A stretch of 64,000 nucleotides of DNA from Epiperipatus broadwayi (GCA_028023455.1 JAQFVV010006697.1:374001-438000); one strand, 5' to 3'; positions 1 to 13,794 are shown, counted from the first letter of the stretch. Notes: a model not told the origin generated them from the letters alone. Made by a program: numbers and translations.

Positions 1-1200
1 TTCTTCAGAAGCTTTGTAGGTTAGGTTTTTCTAAATTATTAATTAATTGGTTTGACTCTTTTCTTAGGGATAGAATGTCTTGTGTGAGGTTTAATGGTAA
101 ATTGTCATTACCTTATTATTGTTTCACTGGGGTGCCTCAAGGCAGTGTTCTTGTACTTTTATTATTTAATGTATACATTGATGACCTAAAAACATGCATT
201 AAATTTTCACATTTTTTATGTTATGCAGATGATTGCAAAATTTTTAGGCATATTTATTCTATTAATGACTGTTTTTTACTTCAAAGTGATGTAGATAATT
301 TCTTGAATTGGTGTGAATATAATTATATAGATATAAATATGGATAAGTGCTCCATTGTCTCTTACTCTAGAAAATCTGAAGTCTTAAGGTTTTCCTATTA
401 TATTGGGGACTCTAAAATTATAACAAATGATCATCAAAGAGATCTCGGAATAATATTTTCCAATAATGGATCTTTTCATAATCACATTAATTTTATGGTG
501 AATAAATCTCTTAAAATTGTAGGAGCTATTTACAGATATGGAAAAGCATTTAATAAATTTACAAAGATTAAACTTTTTATATCCTTAGTTCTTCCCATCT
601 TGGAGTATGGTTCAATTATATGGAATCCTCATACCAGGACAGATATCATAAGAATTCAGTCTGTTTTTGACAAATTTGCAAAATTAAATAGTTTAAGTAA
701 TGAACACTATATTGATTTACTACTGAGACGAAAAACAAGAGATCTCAAACTTCTTCATAAATTCATCTCCCAGAATATTTCTGTATCTAATTTGCTTTCT
801 AATTTAGGTATTAAAAAAAAAAATTATAATACTCGTACTCATAATGTTTTTGAACTGAAAAATTGTAAATCTGATGTATTAAGATTTTCTCCTTTATTTC
901 GTTTACCTAGAACTTATAACAAAGATTTTGGTAATGATGATGTTTTTAATTTGGATTTTAAACAATTCACTAAAGTCCTCATAAAAAAATATTTTCCTTA
1001 ATTTCATTTGATATATTGCCTTTTTATTTATTTGTGCATTTTATTGATTTTCTATTTTATTGGTATTATTTATTTTATTATTATTATTATTATTTTTTTT
1101 TTAATGCTTATTTAGATTTGTATTACTGTGCAATCTATAATTGGCTAAATGCTGTTGATATGTACATTAAATAAATAAAGAATTGAATTGAATTGAATTA
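1..1200 (+). mobile_element. CR1/Jockey-like LINE, family A copy 1, 3' part
   Basis: This is the 3' end of a non-LTR retrotransposon that begins before the window. It matches the copy at 9147-10257 nearly base for base, except that the other copy lacks about 50 bp near the end of the coding region. After the stop codon comes a roughly 200-bp T-rich 3' UTR ending in AATAAATAAAG, then GAATTGAATTGAATT and an (ATT)-type tail, the same ending as the second copy. The tail merges into a microsatellite shared with the next, oppositely oriented LINE. The family assignment comes from RT motifs and ORF1 of the longer copy; Jockey and CR1 clades are hard to separate by eye. Confidence 0.88.
3..1001 (+). 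CDS. Reverse transcriptase C-terminal half of LINE ORF2 (partial, 5' end outside window)
   Basis: The frame is open from base 3, so the coding region is the tail of a longer ORF2 and the ATG at 75 is only an internal methionine. Visible RT motifs are GVPQGSV (block B'), the catalytic YADDCKIF box, NMDKCSIVS (block D) and LGIIFSNN, followed by the thumb-like LPILEYGSIIW segment typical of Jockey/CR1-group LINEs. It would copy element RNA at a nicked chromosomal target. The frame is intact to the TAA at 999-1001, unlike its relative at 9300-10053, so this copy is younger or better preserved. One oddity is VLLLFN where the relatives read AxLFN. Confidence 0.88.
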   Translation, partial: LQKLCRLGFSKLLINWFDSFLRDRMSCVRFNGKLSLPYYCFTGVPQGSVLVLLLFNVYIDDLKTCIKFSHFLCYADDCKIFRHIYSINDCFLLQSDVDNFLNWCEYNYIDINMDKCSIVSYSRKSEVLRFSYYIGDSKIITNDHQRDLGIIFSNNGSFHNHINFMVNKSLKIVGAIYRYGKAFNKFTKIKLFISLVLPILEYGSIIWNPHTRTDIIRIQSVFDKFAKLNSLSNEHYIDLLLRRKTRDLKLLHKFISQNISVSNLLSNLGIKKKNYNTRTHNVFELKNCKSDVLRFSPLFRLPRTYNKDFGNDDVFNLDFKQFTKVLIKKYFP

Positions 1201-1498
<298 letters not shown>

Positions 1499-1748
1499 TC
1501 AATTGAATATCCATTTATTATGTGCATTTCAACATTTACACTTTAACAGAAATACACAATAAAATAAAAAAAAACAATAATAATAACAATGATAATAATT
1601 AAAATTTAAAAAAACCCAACAACAATTATAATCAAATACAAGCTAAATACATAAAATTATATATACATATATGTTCATAATTATACATTTAGTTGTCTTT
1701 TAACATTCATCACAAATTGATCGCAAAAAATATCAATATTATTAAAAG

Positions 1749-4320
1749 TTAGATTATACACCATTTGCAATCTATTAATAACTGATTTACCAAAGAAAGT
1801 ATTTTTACATATATTAATCTTGAAAGTTTGCATTTTTTAAATAAACAACAAGGTACTTTCAATTCTATTTTTGATATACAGTTACTGACATCAATTTTCC
1901 CATCAATCAACTTTTTCAGTAATATCATATCCTTCAACATTCTCCTTTCTTTCAATACTGTTTTAACAATTTGACATTCACCCATTATTAATTTATTAAA
2001 TATTTTTTCAATATTATATATTTTAGACTGAATATTAATCAGATTGAAGTTCCATATACAAGTATTATACTCTAAAACTGTAACAACAAGAGAAAAAAAT
2101 AACCTATATTTTATGGAAATAGATAAATCTCTCCCATATCTCAAAATACAGCCCACCTTTCTGTATGCTTTATTAATAATACATTTGATATGTGCATTAA
2201 AAGTAAAATTCCTACAAAATATAATTCCTAAATCAGATACAGTCTTTTTATATTTAATAACACCATTCTCAATTTTATATTGATAATCAGATTTTTCAGT
2301 TTTATTAGTATAGGAAACAATGCATGTTTTATTAATGTTAATCTCCATATTGTTATACCTACACCATATAATAAAACTATCTATATCCTTTTGAACCTCA
2401 ATATGATCACTATAAGTAATAATTCTTTTAAATAACTTACAATCATCAGCATAAGTAAGTATCATACTATTTTTTATGCTATGATCAAGATCACACATAT
2501 AAACATTAAAAAGCAATGGTGCCAATATTCCACCCTGAGGAACACCTATCATATTATCAAAAAAAAAGAATTAGTTTTATCCATATGTACATAGGATTTA
2601 CAACCCCTCAAATAATTGGAAAACCCCTCAACTAAATGAGGACTAGCACCCAACATTTTAAGTTTATACAAAAGTCTAATTTATGAAACTTTGTCAAATG
2701 CCTGAGTCATATCAAAATGTACAACATCTAATTGCTTCTGATCAGATAAGGCATAAACAATATGATCAGATATCACAATTAAATTAGTTTCAGCAGATCT
2801 ACCAGGTAAAAAACCATGCTGATAACCAGGTAATACCTTAATCATATCTGCAATAATATTACTATAAATACACCTTTCATAAATTCTAGCAAAAGGTGAC
2901 AGAACTGAGATAGGTCTATAATTACCAGAATCAGATCTATCCCTTTTTTAAAAATTGGTATAATCTTAGCTATCTTAAATATATCAGGAATAATAGTTTT
3001 CTCAATTGATAAATTAATGATATAATCCAATGGTGCTACCAAACATTCAGCACAACCCTTGATAATAAAATTAGAAATATTATCATATCCCATAGAAGAT
3101 TTCAATTTAAGTTTAGAAATTGCAGTAAACACTTCAGGAATTGCAATTTTATTAACATCTATATTCCAAAAACTCTCTTTATTAAATTTAATATCAACCA
3201 TATTATCATTACTTGAAGTATCTAAATACATATTATTAAAATGATTGATTAGATCATCCATAGAAGGCCTAATTTCATTATATCTACAAGTTTTATTTCC
3301 AACAATATTAAGATCTTTTATATAATTCCAAAACATTTGTGGATTATTCCTAAAATTTTCTTCAACTCTATTTAAATTATTATTATAATCTCTTTTCATA
3401 AGAGTTTTAGTATAAGCACACAAACCACTAAATTTCTTATATAATTCTTAATCATTAGTTAGTTTATATAACCTATGATATTTATGCTTTCTATTTAAGC
3501 CCTTACACAATTCCCTAGAAAACCATTTAGGATATTTGTTATTAGTATTTAAATAATGCCTAACAGGAATATATTGATCTAGACAATTTTGAACTATACC
3601 AACAAAATTATTTGCCGCTATATCTGGATCATTTTCCATCAAAATTACATTCCAATCAATGTCCTCAAAAGCTTTATAAAGGCGATAATAGTCACCATGT
3701 TTGTAATCTCTCTTACTATTTACCATAGGCTTTATATGTTCATGAGAACCATCTATTACAAATTCCAAAGAGGGATGATAAGGATCAGGGGGAAAAAGAG
3801 CTTGATCAGCCTCTTTGCATTTCAAATCATTTTTTAGTGCTAAACAATAAATCCAACATACCACCCCTAAAATTAATAATACTATTAAGTTGAATTAAAC
3901 TAACCAACTCAACAAAAAATTTTAATCTATAAAGTTTACTATTATCAACATTCTTATTACTATGTCTTGAGTAATCAGCTTCATTAAAATCCCCAACTAT
4001 AATAATATCATATTTATATTTTACCAATATATCCTCAACCTTAACTAAATATGCATCTAAATCATTCATTGACAAAGTAGGTCGAAGATATATAGTACCT
4101 AACAATATTTTATTTTTATTTTTTAAACTAATTTCAATCCAACATGATTCAATATTATTATCATTAATAATTATATGTTTATGCTTTATGTCTTTTTTAA
4201 TAGAAATCAAAGTACCACCTCCTATTGTTTCATAATTATAATTTCTATCACATCTATACACACAATACCTATCATCAAATATACTAATATTATCAATTTC
4301 TTATTTTAACCAAGTCTCTG
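1749..4320 (-). pseudogene. LINE family B ORF2: APE endonuclease plus reverse transcriptase
   Basis: Reading 4320 to 1749 on the minus strand, the first codons give ETWLK, then GGGTLISI, GTIYLRP and IIIVGDFNE, all APE-type endonuclease motifs (about 4320-3950). A linker follows (4000-3450). RT begins near 3300 with LKLKSSMGYDNIS and IPIFKKG, continues at 2841-2553 with HGFLPGRSAETNL and VHFDMTQAFDKVS, then GVPQGGILAPLLFN and TYADDCKLF (2552-2430), and ends with the VLEYNTCIW thumb-like segment. The frame is broken near 4300, 3850, 3430, 2840 and 2660. It should nick target DNA and prime reverse transcription of the element RNA; as it stands it cannot make one protein. Confidence 0.87.
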
Positions 4321-4423
4321 TTAAAAAGATAATATTATATTCATTTAATAACAATTCAAATTTAAAATCAATTGTCTTAGTTCTAAGACCACACACATTT
4401 TGATAATAACAATTCATGAATTG

Positions 4424-5071
4424 CTATTTATTACACAGTTTATTTTGCAAATTTATATCTTGCACTATAGTGCTAATTTCATCAACATTATCAGTCAATA
4501 TAAAATCTTCTGGCTTTTCTTCAATAATCTTATTAATATTTAATATAGCATTATCCTGTGTACTATCAACATTAAAATTTCTTAAATATTTTAAATCTTC
4601 ATAGAAGGGCAATATGACTGCTGACAAAGGCCAAATGTTACAGACCAAAACTTTATCAGATCCAGATTCCTCTATAGACAAATAAAATAAAGAATATTTT
4701 TTAGATTTTGTATTCCGTTTATAACACACACTATTTATATCTAAAACATTTTTCAAATGAGCAGTCACATCTTCAACAGAGGTGTCATTATCCATTCTAG
4801 TTAGAAAATTTTTTTAAAATTTCTTTCTTGTCTTAACAGCTTTTAAAACATGATTAACCTGATTTCCTATAATAGGTGAAGAACTTGAATTTTTAATATT
4901 TTTATTTTTATTTTTACGATAAAATGCAGTTTTAAAACCATCCTTTTCTTTATCTGCACAATCTTTCAAATAAAAGGCATATAATTTGTTAGAGGTGTTA
5001 TCTTGATTAGAAATCCCAGATGATTCATCTGGCATTACATTTGTTTTCATATCTGACTGACCAACCTTCAC
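4424..5071 (-). pseudogene. LINE family B ORF1, C-terminal part
   Basis: Two minus-strand segments (5071-4814 and 4795-4424) continue ORF1 after the PHD-bearing part. The latter contains SLFYLSIEE and NIWPLSAVILPFYEDL, matching the C-terminal block of many Jockey/CR1 ORF1 (Gag-like) proteins, where an RNA-binding domain ends in a serine-rich strand followed by a WPxGxxV-like motif. The family A copy has the equivalent SSCFYISVSA and LWPCGASIFF at 7200-7300, which supports homology. The middle is lysine- and serine-rich and low in complexity. A stop and a frame change separate it from the N-terminal part. Confidence 0.7.
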
Positions 5072-5196
5072 TTTAATTGCTTTATTCTGCTGTTCATTAA
5101 ATTTAGAACTTGATCTATCAGTGACACTAAAAACTGCCTCCTTTTTTAATTTATCAACTCCTTCACTTCTATTTATAGTAGAAAGTGGAGGGAAAT

Positions 5197-5850
5197 TTAA
5201 ATCAGAAACAATAAGTTCAGGCGCTTGCTTTTTTTTTTTTGCTTTAAAATAAGTTGACTTTCTTTTTTATTAAAAACAACAGAATTTCTGTCTGTGCTTC
5301 TATAATCATTATTTTTATTTATATCCAAATTATTAACAGATGCATTTAATAACATATTTTTTATCGTAATATTTTCTTCTTTCAATAATTTAATTTCATT
5401 TGATAAATCTGTAACAATATTTAAAATTCTATTCAATAAAAACGTAGATTTTTCACAAGATAAACAATTATTATCCATTTTAGATAGATTTTTTTTTCCT
5501 TTATCAAAATCACGATTAGATATAGCATTAATTTCTATTAATTTAGAAATGTAATTACCTTCATTTCCTAATGAATTTTGACCAAAAATATCCAAGTCTT
5601 GCAAATCATTTATATATGATACAATGACCTCCATTTTGTTTTCATTGACTTCCATTACGTTATTACTACTTGAATTATGATTACATTTTTCACAAATATA
5701 GGACTCCATTTCTATTTCATTTTTATGCAATATTATTCCATTAGATTTCAAACATGTTTTATGAAACTTATTATTGCATTTAATACATTTAATTCTTGGC
5801 TGTTTTCCAAATATAAGATCACTGCAAAGAGCACATGGTGTACCTCCCAT
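5197..5850 (-). CDS. LINE family B ORF1, N-terminal part with PHD finger
   Basis: The 217-residue frame starts MGGTPCALC. Cysteines and a histidine are spaced as a C4HC3 PHD-type zinc finger across residues 6-57: CALC, CIKC, FHKTC and CEKC. PHD fingers are a described feature of CR1-group ORF1 proteins. Residues 75-170 are rich in E, K, N, L and I and could form a coiled coil for ORF1 multimerisation (inference). The start is chosen because it directly follows the element's 5' boundary and precedes the first zinc ligand. The frame ends early, in a lysine-rich stretch at a T homopolymer (5229-5240 on the plus strand), where a length change probably caused the frameshift from the rest of ORF1. 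Confidence 0.8.
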   Translation of the reverse strand: MGGTPCALCSDLIFGKQPRIKCIKCNNKFHKTCLKSNGIILHKNEIEMESYICEKCNHNSSSNNVMEVNENKMEVIVSYINDLQDLDIFGQNSLGNEGNYISKLIEINAISNRDFDKGKKNLSKMDNNCLSCEKSTFLLNRILNIVTDLSNEIKLLKEENITIKNMLLNASVNNLDINKNNDYRSTDRNSVVFNKKESQLILKQKKKSKRLNLLFLI

Positions 5851-5858
5851 AGCACAGC

Positions 5859-6307
<449 letters not shown>

Positions 6308-6385
6308 TATGAAGGAATTTGCCTCATTCCAAATTTAAAAGTAAATGTTTTTATAACTCATCCTGGCTTGAGGTAAATTCCATTA

Positions 6386-7332
6386 ATGATTGCTTTTCTG
6401 ATTCTGGTTTTATTTCTCATGGTAAATTTAAATCACCAAATTTTTTTTATGGGGAAAAGAGATAATGGAGGTTTTTCTGTTACTTTATCTTCTTTAAAGT
6501 CAGTGGAATCTAAAATATTAAATTATCCGGCTGTAGTTCCTAAATTCATTCCAGTTCATAATTTACAGAATGCTTCTTTTATGGACAAAAAATATAATGG
6601 AGGTCTTCCTGTTCTTCTCTAAAGTCTATTAATCATAAAATTCTTAATTATACAGATATTGCTCCCAAATTGATACCTGCTTATAGATCACATTCACTAA
6701 ACTTTAATTCAAATAGTAACTATCAGATAAATCATTCTGGATACTCCTCTTTATCTTCTAGTAAAAATGACTTTTCAAGAACTAAAAAAAATAATATTTC
6801 TGATGGATTTAATAAATCTAATTTTGCTAATGTTTATTCTAAGTCTATTAGACATAAAATTCTTAATTATTCAGATATTGCTTCCAAATATATTCCAGCT
6901 TATAGATCACATTCACATGACTTTCATTCAAATAGTAACTATCGGATAAATCATTCTGGATACTTCTCTTTATCTTCTAGTAAAAATAATTTTTCAAAGT
7001 CAAAAAAAATTAATATATCTGATGGATTTAATAAATCTAATTTTGTTGATGTTTATTCTAATACTAATATAACTTATAATAGATATTTTCTTTCTAATAT
7101 GCCAGTAAATGTCAATTCAAAAGATATTACAGTATTTCTTGAAAATAATTTACAAACTAGTATTGTTTGTCATAAAGTTAATATGAATAAGTCTAAGTCT
7201 TCTTGTTTTTATATTTCTGTTTCTGCACATAAACATAATGAAATAATATCCCCTAATTTATGGCCTTGCGGTGCTTCCATTTTTTTTATAGATCTCTGGC
7301 CAGGTCTGAAAGGCTTTAAAAAATTTATTTAA
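6386..7332 (+). pseudogene. LINE family A ORF1 (Gag-like) with internal tandem repeats
   Basis: Two overlapping frames (6386-6622 and 6670-7332) make up a serine-, asparagine- and lysine-rich protein. The DNA contains a 219-bp tandem duplication (6622-6840 and 6841-about 7055) coding for KSIxHKILNYxDIA and IPAYRSHS, with a third, more diverged unit at about 6496-6621. The C-terminal ~80 residues contain SSCFYISVSA and NLWPCGASIFF, the conserved end of Jockey/CR1-type ORF1. No PHD finger is visible, so the N-terminus may be missing or different. A stop at 6620-6622 breaks the frame. ORF1 would bind element RNA and package it with ORF2 protein. Confidence 0.7.
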
Positions 7333-7418
7333 TTTATTTTGTTTTACTATCCATTTTATTTTTATTTATTTTTTCTTTTGCTCTTTTTAGTTTTATTTGT
7401 GTTGTTTCTATTATCTTT

Positions 7419-10053
7419 GTGGGTAACATGGTAAGCCTTTCCTGTTTTTACATGGATGTCAGAGGTATGAAAACTAAATGTGTTCAAATTAAACAATTTT
7501 TTGAAACTGAACATTTTGATCTTATTTTACTTACAGAAACATGGTTAAATCAACAATTTCCTGATTGTTCTTTTTTTGATGATAGATTCAGTATTTTGTG
7601 AACTGACAGATCTATGGATAATATTTCTCAAGGTGGTGGTACTCTGATTGCTCTTCATAAAGATGTTTTTTATAAAAAAAACTTTTTTTTTCTTCTTTTT
7701 GTGAATCTACATGGTGTGAAATTACTTTAAATCACAATTTCAAATTTATTTTAGGTAATGTTTACCTCAAACCCACTTTGTCATTGTTGGAGTTTGATTA
7801 TTTTTTGACATCACTTGAAGATTTTCTGATTGGATATGATAATGTTATTATTACCGGGGATTTAAATATTCCAGATTTATATTCAGGTACTACTATCATA
7901 GATTCTCTCTTTTTTTCACCTAAAGCATTGAGAATGATTCGATTTTGCAATTTGTTGAATTTAAAACAATTTAATCCATACACCAATTTTAATAATCACA
8001 CATTGGATTATATTCTCAGTAATTTTCCTACAATTGAATGTTTAACTACTTCTTCTCTTCCTTTTTCCATTGATTTGCATTATTCTTCCTTAGAATTTTA
8101 TATTAATATTACATTTAATAGACTCTGTCCCTTTAAAACTATGAAAAGAAATTGCAGAAAAGGAAATTATTTGGGTCTTTGTTTGCAATTATCTAATTTT
8201 AACTGGGAAAATTTGTATTCTTCATCTGATGTAGATTTCTGTATGAAGTTTTTTGAACAATCATTTAGTGAACTAATTGACAAATACATTCCTAAGAAAA
8301 AATTTTTAACCAACCATTTTCCTCTCTGGTTTTCAGTTTCTCTTAAAGAAATTATTAAAAGGAAATCATTTCACCATCGTAAATATTGAAAAACTAAGAA
8401 CTTAAATTATTATAACAATTTTATTAATTATAAAAGATTGTCAAAGGTTATATATCATAGAGATTTTCAAAAATGTATACAAAATATTGAAAGTCATATT
8501 TCTGACAATCCTTTGCAATTTTGGTCTTTAGTTAAGGATTTAGGTATTACAAAAAAAATTACAGGGTAATAATTCTAATCTAGTTGCTGATGATTTTTCT
8601 CATTATTTCTCAGAGCTTTTTACACAATCTAATTCTTTTACTGATTTAACTGGAATTAATGACCTTGTTGAAGAAAAGATAACAGTTGATTCATTTATTG
8701 AATCTGATGTTATTTTTGCTATTGGGCAGTTTAAATTACATTCTAGTGTGGGCCTTGACAATATTCCAGCTTTCATTTATAAAGGATGTGCTGAATACAT
8801 TGCTTCTCTTCTTTTGCATATTTTTAATTGCTCTTTGGCAAATGGTACTTTTCCTACATCACTTAAAATTGCTAAAGTTGTTCCTATTTTTAAAAAAGGA
8901 TCTGGAAATTTGGTAAGTGACTATAGGCCTATTTCAATTCTACACACTATTGCTCGAATTTTTGAAAGATGTTTATATAATAAAATTATCTTGGAGGTCT
9001 CTAAGGTTTTGGCACCAGAGCAGCATGGATTTTTGACTAATAGGTCCATTGAAACAAATTTGCTAACTATATTGAGAATGAATCTAGGCTAGATGTTGTT
9101 TATTTTGATATGTCCAAGGCTTTTGATAGAGTTAATCATAAAATTTTTCTTCAGAAGCTTTGTAGGTTAGGTTTTTCTAAATTATTAATTAATTGGTTTG
9201 GCTCTTTTCTTAGGGATAGAATGTCTTGTGTGAGGTTTAACAGTAAATTGTCATTACCATAGTATTGCTTCACTGGGGTGCCTCAAGGCAGTGTTCTTGC
9301 ATCTTTATTTTTTAATGTACACATTGATGACCTAAGAACATGCATTAAATTTTAACATCTTCTATGTTATGCAGATGATTGCAAAATTTTTAGGCATATT
9401 TATTCTATTAATGATTGTTTTTACTTCAAAGTGATATAGATAATTTCTTGAATTGGTGTGAATATAATTATATAGATATAAATATGGATAGGTGCTCCAT
9501 TGTCTCTTACTCTAGAAAATCTGAAGTCTTAAGGTTTTCCTATTATATTGGCAACTCTAAAATTATAACAAATGATCATCAAAGAGATCTAGAAATAATA
9601 TTTTCAAATAATGTATCTTTTCATAATCACATTTATTTTATGGTGAATAAATGTTTTAAAATTGTAGGAGCTATTTACAGATATGGAAAAGCATTTAATA
9701 AATTTACAAAGATTAAACTTTTTATATCCTTAGTTCTTCCCATATTAGAGTATGGTTCAATTATATGGAATTCTCATAACAGGACAGATATAAGAATTCA
9801 ATCTGTTTTTGACAAATTTGCAAAATTAAATAGTTTAGTTAGTGAACACTATGTTGATTTACTGCTGAGACAAAAAACAAGAGATCTCAAACTTCTTCAT
9901 AAATTCATCTCCCAGAATATTTCTGTACCTAATTTGCTTTCTAATCTAGGTATTAAGAAACAGTATTATAACACTCATACTCACAATGTTTTTGAACTGA
10001 AAATTTGTAAATCTGATGTATTGAAATTTTCCAATTCACTAAAGTCCTCATAA
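7419..10053 (+). pseudogene. LINE family A ORF2: APE endonuclease plus reverse transcriptase (broken)
   Basis: Endonuclease signatures are LILLTETWLN (7530-7560), GGGTLIALHKD and IITGDLNIPD (7850-7880, where many relatives have GDFN). A linker with KYIPKKKF follows. RT starts at about 8700 with SSVGLDNIPAF, VVPIFKKGSG, DYRPISIL and HGFLTNRSIETN, then YFDMSKAFDRVN at 9095-9135, GVPQGSVL at 9276-9300 and YADDCKIF at 9368-9390, and finishes with LPILEYGSIIW. Stops or frame changes occur near 7600, 7680, 8388, 8575, 9090, 9260, 9353 and 9418, and about 50 bp near the 3' end of the coding region are deleted relative to copy 1. The copy is dead. Confidence 0.85.
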
Positions 10054-10257
10054 AAAAATATTATCCTTGATTTTATTTGATATATTGCCTTTTTATTTAT
10101 TTGTGCATTTTATTGTTTTTCTATTTTATTGGTATTATTTATTTTATTACTATTATTTTTTTTAATGTTTATTTAGACTTGTATCTAATAATTACATTAC
10201 TGTGCAATCTATAATTGGCTAAATGTTGTTGATATGTACATTAAATAAATAAAGAAT

Positions 10258-10260
10258 TGA

Positions 10261-10344
<84 letters not shown>
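10258..10344. repeat. (ATT)n microsatellite, LINE tail junction
   Basis: About 28 ATT units with one ATT-to-AAT phase slip. They follow the family A 3' end directly and abut the 3' end of the oppositely oriented next LINE (minus strand TTGAAACAAAAT then AAT repeats). Confidence 0.95.
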
Positions 10345-10869
10345 TTGTTTCAAAAAAGGAAGTTTATTAATCAAAGAAATACAGAGTTTTTTACATTGAT
10401 TTTTTTTTACAGTGATTTTTCCATTGGTTTTGTATCCAAGCATTTTTATAGTCTTCGGTGACATGTTTTCAATGAAAAGTTATCTAGTTCTTACATAAAA
10501 AATTGTTTATTGTAGAGAGGAAAAAATTGTCTTTTGTATTTCTGTATTTTATTGTTATTGAATTTTCAGTGTTTTTAAATTTTTGGTGCTTATAGCATTG
10601 ATTGTTGTTTGATAAGAGACCATGTAGCTGCATAAATATGGGGATTTGCTATTATCTTGTCTCTATTCTGTATATGGTTTAATTTGTGTAGAAGGTGGAC
10701 AGATGCCTTCTGGGGTTGTTGTCCATTAGATAGGTACCCCTGGTACATCAAAAAGCATATAATACAAAGGTTGCTGCTATAATGTTGGGTATTGATCTGC
10801 CTTGAAAAACCTTAATTATATGACAAATGGTCATGTTTTGTTGGTGGTATATTGCACCCATCATTGTTC

Positions 10870-13794
10870 TTACATTGTGTAATGCAGTACATTCATACAA
10901 TAGGTGTTGTAGGGTCTCTTCAGCCTTGTGGCATAGTCCACAAAAAGGGTCTATTGAAACATAATCCTTTTATAGTGTAAGAAGTATGTTGTTGGCATTG
11001 TGATAAGATTTATTTTTAGAATGAAATAAAAAATTTGGGTTCTAGTGACCACTTCCTGTACTCATATAGTAATTTTCTGTTGTTTATTTCGGGTATTGTG
11101 TTATCATCATTTAGGTCTCTTTCCTGTTGAATTTGTTCATGAATATTCCAATATGAATATTTGTGTGTATATTGTTCTGTTTTGTTAAAAGTTGTTCTAT
11201 ATTGATGGATGATTGATGATATATATAGACCTGTAGGAGGTGGTTTGTCAGTTGGAGTAATTTGAATTAAGCATTTAAGTTTTGGAAATTGATTCATCAT
11301 TGAAATTACTAGGTTACTTAATTTTTGTGTATAAAAATGTCAATATTGTGCAAACCTAGACCATTTTTAATAAGTGGTTGATTTAGTCTTTTTGTTGATA
11401 TTGCAACCACTTTTCTTGAGTATAGAAGTTGGTTATAGATGGTTTTAATCTTTGCTTTGAAAACGTTTGAGAATTTTATTATTAGTAAATAATATATTAT
11501 TTTTGTCATTATAAGTTAATTTATTAGCTGGACCTTAGAATATATAGAGATATATGTTTTTGATAGGGAGGTGACAATGCATTGTGCTTCTTCTTTTAAT
11601 CTATTTTGTATTAAACACCTCATTCCAGTTATTCCCAGATGAAACGGGAATCCTAAAAAATGCATTGGTTTTGCTTTATAAATGGAGGTGCATGGTTTTC
11701 TGGTAAACATAGACCAAGCAGTAGTCTTTTCTAGATTAAACTTCAATTTGTATTGTTGCATATATTCTTTAAGAATTTGTTGTAATTTCAGTAATTGTTT
11801 TTTTGAATTGAGAAAAACTGTGATATTGTCCATATAAGCCAAGCAAGCTATATATTGTGTAGTGCCAGGTACTTGAATGCCAGTAAATGTTTTTTGTATT
11901 TTTTCTATGAAAGGGTTAATATATAGAATAAATAATAGTGAACTGAGAGGAGCGCCTTGGGATATGGATTGGGTGGGAACAAATGATGGAGAATTTTTTC
12001 CATTTAACATTGTGTATTTCTCTGTTGAGAAGTAGATTTGCAATGATGTACAGATGTGTCTTGGGGATAGATGTGTTTTCAAGCATGCATAGCAATATGG
12101 ATATGTCTACTCCATCAAAAGCTCCCTTGATATCTAGTTGAATTGCTACTGGACTATTTTTTTTCTGTCTTGTTGAATCCAGGATTGCTTTGAATAATGA
12201 TGCCGCTTGAATTGTGGAGGAATATCTTTTGGCAAATAGAACTTCTGATATCAGCAGCATCATATGTGGTTCTATTGTTTCTTTTATTATTTTTTCAAGA
12301 ATTTTTATTGGCAAAGATTCCATGGAAATTGGTCTGAGTTCTGTGAGGGATGGGGTAGTTTTATCTTTTTTGTTGAATGGCACTATTGCAATGGGATGAA
12401 CTCCCTCCACATCCTGAATTTCTTGAGATAGGTGGTTTGCTAGGTTGCATAAATATTGTGCTGTGTATTTACTTAGGTATTTTAGTATGAATAATGGTAT
12501 TCCAGGACTTTCTGGATGGCATGCATTTGGTATTTATTTAGTTTTGTCAGGTTGTCATTTGTTGTGAAAGGTTTCTGTGTTTCTGCTAGTCCAAATAGCT
12601 TGGAGTGTAATTTAAGTGGTGTTTTAGATTGGAGTTTGGTTCTAAAATGCTCAAAAATAGGATCATATTGTGTCCTGTATATGTGCCGTCCTTTGTTTCT
12701 ATTGCCCTTGGAACTTTGATGATTGGTGGGTTTCCCAGTGCCCATTTAATGTATTCTCTGGTCCATGTATGTGCTTGGGTTATGCATATTTTGCTTTTTT
12801 TGATTCTCAAATATTTTTTTAGGGTTTCACATGTTTATTGCATGTACTTGTTAGACCACGTATACACTGCTGTTTGGTGTGATGGCATAATCATGGTTAT
12901 TCGTTTATGAATTTCATTTGTGAGTATCAATAATTTGGATGGTGGTGGTTGATTTTTTGTCACATGTGAGATATTGAATGATAAAATGCTTATATTGTTG
13001 TATGGGGTTGAGATTCATATCTTTTATTTTGTTTAGCATTATGTATGTTTCTGAGAAAACAAATTCTGGTGTAGTTGTTGGAAGTAGTATTCTGATTGTT
13101 CGTGTTAGTGGGAGAAGTGATGTTGCATTTGTGTAAGGTTTAGTGATACTATTTGTGCTGAATAATCTGAGAATGCTGAAGGGGTTAATTTTATTGCTAT
13201 CTGGTGGTGCAGCATCAGGGAGTAGATGCATAGATCGATGAGTGATGAATGATGACCATTGTGGAAAGATATTGTATTCATCGGTAGGAAGCCTTCAGCA
13301 CTCATCAGTGGTATAGATATTCAGTGAAGCCATTTTTCTATGAATTTCTGATATGACATGTTGCAATCGCCAATCAATATTGTTGGTTTTGCTGTACTTG
13401 CTAGTATGGAGTTGATGTTTATTATTATAGTGTTAATTCGGCTATCTTGAATAGGCAGGTAAACCAAAATTATATTGAGGTTTATAGTTTTATGTTGAAA
13501 AGTTGTAATTAAAAAGTTAGCATCTATGAATATAATTCTGAAAGCTGTGAAAGGGCAGTTTGTTGAAATAAGAATGCCTGTGCCTGCAGAAGGTGATGAA
13601 GAGTATCTGGAACAGGCACATAAACCTTCTTTGGATAAATATTTTGCTGGTTCAATTTGTGATCCAGCATAGATTTTTGTCTCCATTAATCCAATTATAT
13701 GTGGTTGTGTAAGTGAAATCCATTGTTTAAGCTTTGTAATTTTTTGGGTAGAGTTTAAACCCCTAACATTCAATGCGCCAATTTTTAACTTCAT
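10870..13794 (-). pseudogene. LINE family C ORF2: APE endonuclease, reverse transcriptase, C-terminal zinc-binding motif
   Basis: The start MKLKIGALNVRGLN at 13794 is a classic APE endonuclease N-terminus. Then come IIGLMETK, GTGILIST, LVYLPIQDSR and LIGDCNMSY (to 13321). RT runs from about 12410: IAIVPFNKKD, ELRPISMESL, AIQLDIKGAFDGVD, SQGAPLSSLLFILYI, and YMDNITVF where an F/YADD box is expected, so the second catalytic aspartate reads N. LKFNLEKTT follows. At 10960-10870 the frame gives CGLCHKAEETLQHLLYEC, a C-x2-C...H...C motif like the zf-RVT domain at the end of many LINE ORF2s. Frameshifts near 13310, 12450, 12000, 11515 and 11310 make it non-functional. Confidence 0.84.
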
